Origin: Bacillota bacterium | GTDB taxonomy: Bacteria; Bacillota_I; Bacilli_A; ML615J-28; CAG-698 | Assembly: GCA_023410025.1 (NCBI GenBank) | Contig: JAEYQM010000086.1 | Location: 1 to 64,000 of the forward strand | Reading direction: 5' to 3' | DNA length: 64,000 bases | Shown: positions 58,278-64,000 of the stretch, piece by piece | How positions within the stretch are numbered: position 1 is the first letter of the stretch | Layout: every line of letters starts with the position of its first letter | Position numbers and translations under genes: made by a program | Notes under the pieces: model-generated | Database searches by the model: none | Told to the model about the DNA's origin: nothing | The model's input: only the letters and a program-made list of their open reading frames with translations

Positions 58278-60030
58278 AAATAATCTATATGTATTAAAAT
58301 ATGTCATCATATTTTGTCCAGTAATGTTTGTGTGGGCATTGTTTCAAATTGCTTCATCAGTCGTAATTGCGGTATCAAAAGTTGAATTAATTAAAGAAAC
58401 AATTAATTTAGTTATAAATGGTGAAGATATAAAAATTATATTTAATGCAATAGCTTTATATTTAATTATAATTGTAGTTACATCACTATTTAGAATGTTT
58501 TACACTTATTATATATACCCAAGATATAGAGTTATATATACAAAAAAAATGCAACATTTTTTATTTACTAAAGTAAAACATATTGATATGGAAATGTTTG
58601 ATAATCCACAATTCTATGATAATTACTCAAGGGCTTTAAGGGATGGAACTTGGATGGGTCTAAGAGTATATGAGACTTTAATTAGATTTTTAACATCAAC
58701 AGCTATTGTTATAGCACTTGGTTTTATGATATCAAAAGACCTAGTTTTACTTGTTATCATTTTAGCATCATCCATTATTAATGTATTAGTTGTTAATAAA
58801 ATTAATAAGAGTTGGTATCTATGGGGTAAGGAAACTGAAAAAGAAAAAAGAATGTATGACTATGTTAATAGAACATTCTATCGTCAACAATTTGCAGGTG
58901 AGATTAAAACAACCAATATTTCAAGTTTATTAATTAATAAATATACTGAAAGTGCAGATATTATTAATGATAAATATGCTAAGACATATAAGAAACTTAC
59001 TGTATATAATGTTTTATTAAATGTAATTAAGGTTATTATTGAGAGGGGATTAATTAATTTTTATCTTGCATTTCAATTATTTAAAGATATTATTAGTATT
59101 GCAACATTTACTTCAACATTAAATGCCACTTTACAGTTTTCATCAAACTTTGTTGATGCCATGAATTTACTAACAACTTTAAAAGAAAATTCATTATTTA
59201 TTGATGATTTTAGATGGTTAGTAAATTATAAGGGTAATATTGAAAATCGTGATGGTATATTAGTAGAAGATTTTGAAAAGGTTAGTGTTGAAAACATTAG
59301 TTTTAAATATGAAAATACTGAATATTTTAGTATTAATGATTTAAGTCTAAGTATTAAAAAGGGAGAGAAAGTTGCAATTGTTGGACTTAATGGTTCGGGT
59401 AAAACAACTCTTACAAAATTAATTCTTGATTTTTATCTTCCATCAATGGGTTATTTAAAATTAAATGATATTGAATATCAAAAAATAAATCAAAGAAATT
59501 TGCGTAATAAATATGCGGTTGTATTTCAAGATTTTCAAATATATGCTTTATCAATTGGTGAAAATATATTAATGAGAAAAGTTGAAAATCAAGAAGATGA
59601 ACAAAAAGTTTGGAATGCTTTAGAAATGGTCGGAATGAGTGAAAAAATAAAATCATTAGAAAAAGGTATTCATACAGAAGTAACTAGAGAATTTAATCGA
59701 AATGGAGCTGTATTTAGTGGTGGGGAAATTCAAAGAATTGCAATAGCGAGAGTATTTGCAAGTAATGCTGATTTATATATATTAGATGAACCAACTAGTG
59801 CACTTGATCCTTTAAGCGAAGAAAGAATAAATAAATTAATAATTAAAAACACACAAAAAGCAATGATTATTATTGCTCACAGGTTATCAACAGTGGTTGA
59901 TTGTGATAGAATTTATTTAATGAATAAGGGTAAAATTGAAGAATGTGGTACACATGAAGAGTTAATTGCTAGTAATGGTTTATATGCTAAGATGTTTAAT
60001 ACCCAAAAGAGTCTATACCAAAAACAATAG
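58264..60030 (+). CDS. ABC exporter, fused permease and ATPase (pair 1, second half)
   Basis: 588-aa half-transporter. The ATPase has Walker A GLNGSGKTT (374-382), a variant signature FSGGE near 484, Walker B with E509, and H-loop AHRLST. It has the same TREFNRNG feature as its neighbour, so the two arose by duplication. A GTG three codons upstream is inside the ribosome site AGGTGGA, so the ATG at 58264 was chosen. The substitution of Leu by Phe and Gln by Glu in the signature suggests one altered ATP site. Confidence 0.86.
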   Translation: MKTIKNNLYVLKYVIIFCPVMFVWALFQIASSVVIAVSKVELIKETINLVINGEDIKIIFNAIALYLIIIVVTSLFRMFYTYYIYPRYRVIYTKKMQHFLFTKVKHIDMEMFDNPQFYDNYSRALRDGTWMGLRVYETLIRFLTSTAIVIALGFMISKDLVLLVIILASSIINVLVVNKINKSWYLWGKETEKEKRMYDYVNRTFYRQQFAGEIKTTNISSLLINKYTESADIINDKYAKTYKKLTVYNVLLNVIKVIIERGLINFYLAFQLFKDIISIATFTSTLNATLQFSSNFVDAMNLLTTLKENSLFIDDFRWLVNYKGNIENRDGILVEDFEKVSVENISFKYENTEYFSINDLSLSIKKGEKVAIVGLNGSGKTTLTKLILDFYLPSMGYLKLNDIEYQKINQRNLRNKYAVVFQDFQIYALSIGENILMRKVENQEDEQKVWNALEMVGMSEKIKSLEKGIHTEVTREFNRNGAVFSGGEIQRIAIARVFASNADLYILDEPTSALDPLSEERINKLIIKNTQKAMIIIAHRLSTVVDCDRIYLMNKGKIEECGTHEELIASNGLYAKMFNTQKSLYQKQ

Positions 60031-60055
60031 AAAATGTTGTCATTTATTAAAAAAG

Positions 60056-60086
60056 TTTACTATCTTTAATAGTTTTATGTTATAAT
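60056..60086 (+). promoter_or_regulatory. promoter of the DUF697 gene
   Basis: TTTACT (60056-60061), 19-nt spacer, TATAAT (60081-60086) with an extended TGT. Confidence 0.55.
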
Positions 60087-60108
60087 ATCAAATAAGGATG
60101 GTGAGTTG

Positions 60109-61032
60109 ATGAAGAAACGCAATAAATTTTGGATTATGATTGGCATTGGTGTATGCATTGTATTATTACTAATGATTATTAGTAGTGTTATTTCTGTAGG
60201 TGAAAGACTGAGAAATATTAGTAAATACGTTGAATATGGTTTTTATATATTAAGTCTAATATTATTATGGGTCTTAATTATTAATCCAGTAAGAATTATT
60301 CTATTCTCACCGGCATTTTCAATTATTACGGTATTAGATAATGTTGAAAGTAAAGATTATCGTGTATATCAAAAAGTAGCCAGTAACATGCTGAAAAATG
60401 AAATATTAACTGATGTAGAAAAAGATAATATTAGAGCAAACTTAAATAAAAAAGATGAGCTTGTCGGTATTATGAATAAAGTATTTGATACTACAATTAA
60501 AAAAGAAATAAATGATATTATTTTTAAAAATGCGAAAACAGTTATGATATCTACAGCTATTTCTCAAAATGGCAGACTGGATATGTTAACTGTTTTAACA
60601 GTAAATTTAAAAATGATTAAAGATATTGTTTTAAAATGTGGATTTCGTCCGAGTTATCCTAAACTTGGAAAATTATCAGTTAATGTATTAACAACTGCAA
60701 TAATTGCTGAGAGCCTTGAAGGATTAGATGTAAATGATCTATTCCCGCAATCAACTGCTAATTTACTTGCGGAAATACCACTTGTAAAGCCAGTTATGAA
60801 TAGTTTTGTTCAAGGGATATCTAATGCATTACTGACAATGCGTGTTGGTTTTGTTACAAGAAAATATTTATTTAGTGATGCAAAACATCCATCTAAAGCA
60901 GAGATTAGAAAAGGTGCAATTAAAGAATCAATTAAGATGTTACCAAGTGTTGTTAGTGATGTAATAGCGTATTTTCCTAACAAATTATTAAAATTATTCA
61001 CTAAGAAAGACAAGGAAGTTTTAGAGGATTAA
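60109..61032 (+). CDS. DUF697 (YcjF-like) membrane protein
   Basis: 307-aa protein. Two N-terminal membrane helices (about 8-31 and 45-66) are followed by a mostly helical domain. STAISQNGRLDMLTVLTVNL with MIKDIVLKCGFRPSYPKLGK matches DUF697, the domain attached to or found with GTPases of the YcjX type. No GTPase is adjacent here. A TTG one codon upstream is less likely than the ATG at 60109. The basic C-terminus is cytoplasmic. The role is unknown. Confidence 0.75.
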   Translation: MKKRNKFWIMIGIGVCIVLLLMIISSVISVGERLRNISKYVEYGFYILSLILLWVLIINPVRIILFSPAFSIITVLDNVESKDYRVYQKVASNMLKNEILTDVEKDNIRANLNKKDELVGIMNKVFDTTIKKEINDIIFKNAKTVMISTAISQNGRLDMLTVLTVNLKMIKDIVLKCGFRPSYPKLGKLSVNVLTTAIIAESLEGLDVNDLFPQSTANLLAEIPLVKPVMNSFVQGISNALLTMRVGFVTRKYLFSDAKHPSKAEIRKGAIKESIKMLPSVVSDVIAYFPNKLLKLFTKKDKEVLED

Positions 61033-61045
61033 TATAGATGTTAGT

Positions 61046-61073
61046 AAAAAGGATACGCATGTGTCCTTTTTTA
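61046..61073 (+). terminator. terminator of the DUF697 gene
   Basis: AAAAAGGATAC (61046-61056) pairs with GTGTCCTTTTT with one G-T pair, followed by further T residues. Confidence 0.8.
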
Positions 61074-61102
61074 TCACATTTAAGAAAGAGGTGGTTATTT
61101 TC

Positions 61103-62857
61103 ATGAAAGCTCTATTAAATATTTATAAAAGAGCATATAGTAAAGGATATCTAAAATATGCAATTTTTGCTATTGTTTGTATAGCAATAGATATTATGGT
61201 TGCATTATTTATTCCATATATATCAAGAATCATTATTGATGAGGCCATCCCTAATCACGATTTAAATTTAGTAATTAGGGTTGGAATAATAGTTATAAGT
61301 ATTGCCATTGCATCAGTCTTCTCAACAATTTTTAATAATATATGTGCTCAATATATTGCAACAAGTGTTGCTAGCGATATTAGAATTGAAATGTTTGAAA
61401 AGATTCAAGAACTATCATTATCGAATGTAGATAAAGTAACAACAGGTAAATTAATTACAGTTGTTACAAATGATATAAACCAAATCCAACAAATTATAGT
61501 ATTTAGTTTTAGAGGGATAATTAGAGCGCCAATAACTTTAATTGGTTCACTTGTAATGGCTTATATTACTAATCAAAATCTATTCTTAACAGTTATAATA
61601 GGTGTTGTTTCCTTAACTATTGCATTAGTGTTTGTATTTAAAACAGCTGCACCATTATTTAGTAAAATACAAAATCGTGTTGATGATTTAAATACAAAAT
61701 TATCCGAAACTATTGGCGGAGCAAGAGAAGTTAAAGCTTTTGTTAATGAAGTAAGTGAAGAAGAAAAGTTTAATGATGTAAATGAAAAATATTATAAAGC
61801 CAATCTTGTTGCTAATAGAGTAATTGTGTTAGTAAATCCATTAGTATTGTTAGTATCTAATATTCTTATTGGACTAGTTTTATATATTGCATCTAAATTA
61901 ATAATGGGTGGGCAATCGCAATTAACAGGAACAGTAATGACATATGTATCCTACATCCAACAAATTATTAATAGTTTAATGCTAATATCAACAATATCAA
62001 TTTCAATATCAAGAGCAATAGTAAGTTCAGAAAGATATCAAATGATTATGGATGTTAAAGTTGATGTAGAAAACTCTACTGAAGAATCAAGAGTTATTGA
62101 AGGTAATATTAGATTTGAAAATGTAAATTTTGCTTATACCGAAGATGATGGCACAAGTGAAGGAATAACTTTAAATAATATTAACTTAGATATCAAAGCT
62201 GGAGAAATGATTGGAGTAATTGGTTCAACTGGTAGTGGTAAATCATCACTTATTAGTTTAATTCCAAGACTATATGATGTAACGGATGGGACTTTATATA
62301 TTGATGATATCAACATAAAAGGATATAATTTAAAAGATTTAAGAAATCAAATATCTTTAGTAACTCAAGAAGCTATTATTTTCTCGGGAACAATTCTAGA
62401 CAATATCAAACAAGGTAATGAAATGGCTACAATTGATGAAGTAAATGAGGCTGCAGCATTAGCTTGTGCATTAGAATTTATTGATTCAATGCCAGAAAAA
62501 TATAATACAAGAATTACTCAAGGAGGAACTAGTTTAAGTGGTGGACAAAGACAAAGAATATCAATTGCTAGAGGTCTTGTAAGAAAACCAAAAGTCCTAA
62601 TCCTAGATGATTCAACAAGTGCAGTTGATGCAAAAACCGAAAAAAAGATAAAACAAAATTTAAGAACAATTACGGGGACTACAAAAATAATTGTTGCACA
62701 AAAGATTAGTTCAATTATTGATTGTGATCGTATTATTGTTTTAGGTAATGGTGGATATATTGATGGTTTTGATACTCATAAAGAATTATTAAAATCAAGT
62801 AGAGTATATAAAGAAATATATGCATCTCAATATGGAGGTGATGTCCATGAATTCTAG
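61103..62857 (+). CDS. heterodimeric ABC exporter, degenerate-site subunit (pair 2)
   Basis: 584-aa half-transporter of the BmrC/LmrC-like multidrug type. Six membrane helices are followed by an ATPase with Walker A GSTGSGKSS (374-382) and signature LSGGQ. The catalytic Glu after Walker B is Asp (LDDSTSAVD, D503), and the H-loop His is Gln (VAQKISS, Q533). Both changes mark the inactive-site half of heterodimeric exporters. AGAGGTGG precedes the ATG at 61103; upstream in-frame codons overlap the previous terminator. It overlaps the partner by 11 nt. Confidence 0.9.
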   Translation: MKALLNIYKRAYSKGYLKYAIFAIVCIAIDIMVALFIPYISRIIIDEAIPNHDLNLVIRVGIIVISIAIASVFSTIFNNICAQYIATSVASDIRIEMFEKIQELSLSNVDKVTTGKLITVVTNDINQIQQIIVFSFRGIIRAPITLIGSLVMAYITNQNLFLTVIIGVVSLTIALVFVFKTAAPLFSKIQNRVDDLNTKLSETIGGAREVKAFVNEVSEEEKFNDVNEKYYKANLVANRVIVLVNPLVLLVSNILIGLVLYIASKLIMGGQSQLTGTVMTYVSYIQQIINSLMLISTISISISRAIVSSERYQMIMDVKVDVENSTEESRVIEGNIRFENVNFAYTEDDGTSEGITLNNINLDIKAGEMIGVIGSTGSGKSSLISLIPRLYDVTDGTLYIDDINIKGYNLKDLRNQISLVTQEAIIFSGTILDNIKQGNEMATIDEVNEAAALACALEFIDSMPEKYNTRITQGGTSLSGGQRQRISIARGLVRKPKVLILDDSTSAVDAKTEKKIKQNLRTITGTTKIIVAQKISSIIDCDRIIVLGNGGYIDGFDTHKELLKSSRVYKEIYASQYGGDVHEF

Positions 62858-64000
62858 AATGATGGTTGGTGGAAAAAAGTTTAATTTTGATAAAGTAAAT
62901 ATTGAAAAAGGAACAACATTAAAAGTTATAAAAAGACTTTGGAAGTATTTAAAAAAACATCCTTGGTATCTAGTGTTTATTGCATTTTCTTCAGTATTAT
63001 TAATATGTTTTAATTTATCGGTTCCATTAGTATTAAAATATGCAATTGATAAATATATTGATGTAACAAGCATTGATATGTATGCAATATCAATAATTAC
63101 TTTAGCTATAATATTTGGAAGTATAGTTGTAAGTATTTCAAACTATATCGAACAAATATTAGTAACCAAACTTGCAACAAAAATAGCAACGGAAATAAGA
63201 AGAGATGCTTTTAATAATTTAATAAAACTGCCTATAAAATATTTTGATCAAAATGCTCATGGTGTAATTATGAGTAATCTAACAAACGATGTTGAAGCGG
63301 TAAGTAATGCTTTATCCCAAGTAGTTCCACAATTACTTGTTGCTGGACTAACAATAACTGGTGCTTTAATACTTATGTTTATTACTTCATGGCAGCTTGC
63401 TTTAGTAGTTGTTGCTATAATTCCTTTAATGATTTTCTCAACAGTGTTTATTTCTAAAAAATCAGCAAAACATTATCAAGCCCAACAAGAAAAAGTTGGT
63501 GCTATTAATGGTATTGTAAAGGAAAATATAACAGGATTAAAAGTTGTAAAACTATATAATCAAGAAGAAAAGTTTAAAGAAAAGTTTGCCAAAGCAAATA
63601 ATGAATTAAAACGCGCAACATTTAAAGGTCAAATATATTCTGGGATGTTAATGCCTGTAATTAGGCTTGTTGATAATATTATATATGGATTAGTTGTTAC
63701 AATTGGGGCAATATTATTTATAAATGGTAGTGCTGTATCAGTTGGTATGATACAAGCAATAACCAATTATGCAAGAATGGCAACAAGACCAATTAACTCA
63801 ATTGCTCAAGTATATAATATATTACAAATTGCAATTGTTGGTGCTGATCGAGTATTTCGATTAATAGATCAAGATAGTGAATTTAGTAGTTCAAATGGTG
63901 TAACTGTATCAAAACTTAATGGTGAAATTAAGTTTGATGATGTTAGTTTTGGGTATAATGAAAATCAATTAGTATTAAAAAATATTAACTTTGATGTCTT
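62847..64000 (+). CDS. heterodimeric ABC exporter, partner subunit (pair 2), cut by window end
   Basis: The N-terminal 384 residues are visible; the frame is open to the last base. Six membrane helices begin about residue 35 (HPWYLVFIAFSSVLLICFNL). IRRDAFNNLIKLPIKYFDQN and the coupling-helix region are typical of the LmrD/BmrD/MdlB subunit. The ATPase domain starts FDDVSFGYN just before the cut, so its motifs cannot be seen. ATG follows GGAGGTG, inside the preceding gene. Confidence 0.9.
   Translation, partial: MNSRMMVGGKKFNFDKVNIEKGTTLKVIKRLWKYLKKHPWYLVFIAFSSVLLICFNLSVPLVLKYAIDKYIDVTSIDMYAISIITLAIIFGSIVVSISNYIEQILVTKLATKIATEIRRDAFNNLIKLPIKYFDQNAHGVIMSNLTNDVEAVSNALSQVVPQLLVAGLTITGALILMFITSWQLALVVVAIIPLMIFSTVFISKKSAKHYQAQQEKVGAINGIVKENITGLKVVKLYNQEEKFKEKFAKANNELKRATFKGQIYSGMLMPVIRLVDNIIYGLVVTIGAILFINGSAVSVGMIQAITNYARMATRPINSIAQVYNILQIAIVGADRVFRLIDQDSEFSSSNGVTVSKLNGEIKFDDVSFGYNENQLVLKNINFDV

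Overview
The window is a very AT-rich, tightly packed bacterial chromosome segment that uses the standard code: TGA ends genes such as recF, fhs, folD and accA, and Trp is TGG. The gene set (yaaA-recF-gyrB-gyrA, rpoE delta subunit, a T-box leader, fabT/fabK-type fatty acid synthesis, pth-mfd-spoVT) points to a low-GC Bacillota of the Bacilli/Erysipelotrichia/mollicute-relative kind. The sporulation and germination genes cwlJ, gerQ, spoVT and a very small bofA argue for an endospore former, or a recent descendant of one. nfnAB and fhs-folD suggest an anaerobic or fermentative life. No rRNA, tRNA, CRISPR array, transposase or prophage was recognised, and no gap without a gene exceeds 300 bases.

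Layout. 0.2-6.1 kb: origin-proximal block yaaA-recF-gyrB-gyrA. 6.1-10.4 kb: serine T-box, serS, pepA and a membrane-anchored M20-like protein. 10.5-12.4 kb: HIT hydrolase, Gx-type transporter and the minus-strand cwlJ-gerQ germination pair. 12.5-19.7 kb: sbcDC nuclease, two tandem DHH phosphoesterases, surE and bofA. 19.7-29.7 kb: rpoE, a cupin, pyrG with a leader attenuator, fhs-folD-pth, mfd-spoVT. 29.8-35.6 kb: a DegV fatty-acid-binding protein, fructose-bisphosphate aldolase, a set of unrecognised zinc-ribbon/membrane proteins, a GNAT acetyltransferase, a thioredoxin-like lipoprotein and YaaA (DUF328). 35.6-39.5 kb: nfnAB, msrA and a leucine-rich-repeat lipoprotein. 39.6-48.9 kb: one long minus-strand lipid operon, degV2-accBCDA-fabT-fabK-fabD-fabG-fabF-fabZ. 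49-56.4 kb: zinc-ribbon membrane protein plus VanZ, pepF, mnmG-rsmG-parA-mscS-DUF951. 56.5-64 kb: two pairs of ABC exporters separated by a DUF697 membrane protein; the last gene runs off the window.

How it fits together. The lipid region looks like a regulated unit: tandem FabT-like palindromes (TTTGA-N3-TCAAA) sit on the promoter of degV2, an exogenous fatty-acid carrier. degV2 is followed by a hairpin leader with mutually exclusive structures, then the acetyl-CoA carboxylase and elongation genes, with the probable repressor fabT in the middle. fabH and acpP are not here. Many promoters are extended -10 type (TGN-TATAAT), and several stop codons lie inside terminator stems, showing strong compaction. 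I found no obviously new defence or mobile system; the best leads are the degV2/accB regulatory region, the compact sporulation genes, the nested inverted repeat at 10.5 kb and the unrecognised zinc-ribbon membrane genes.
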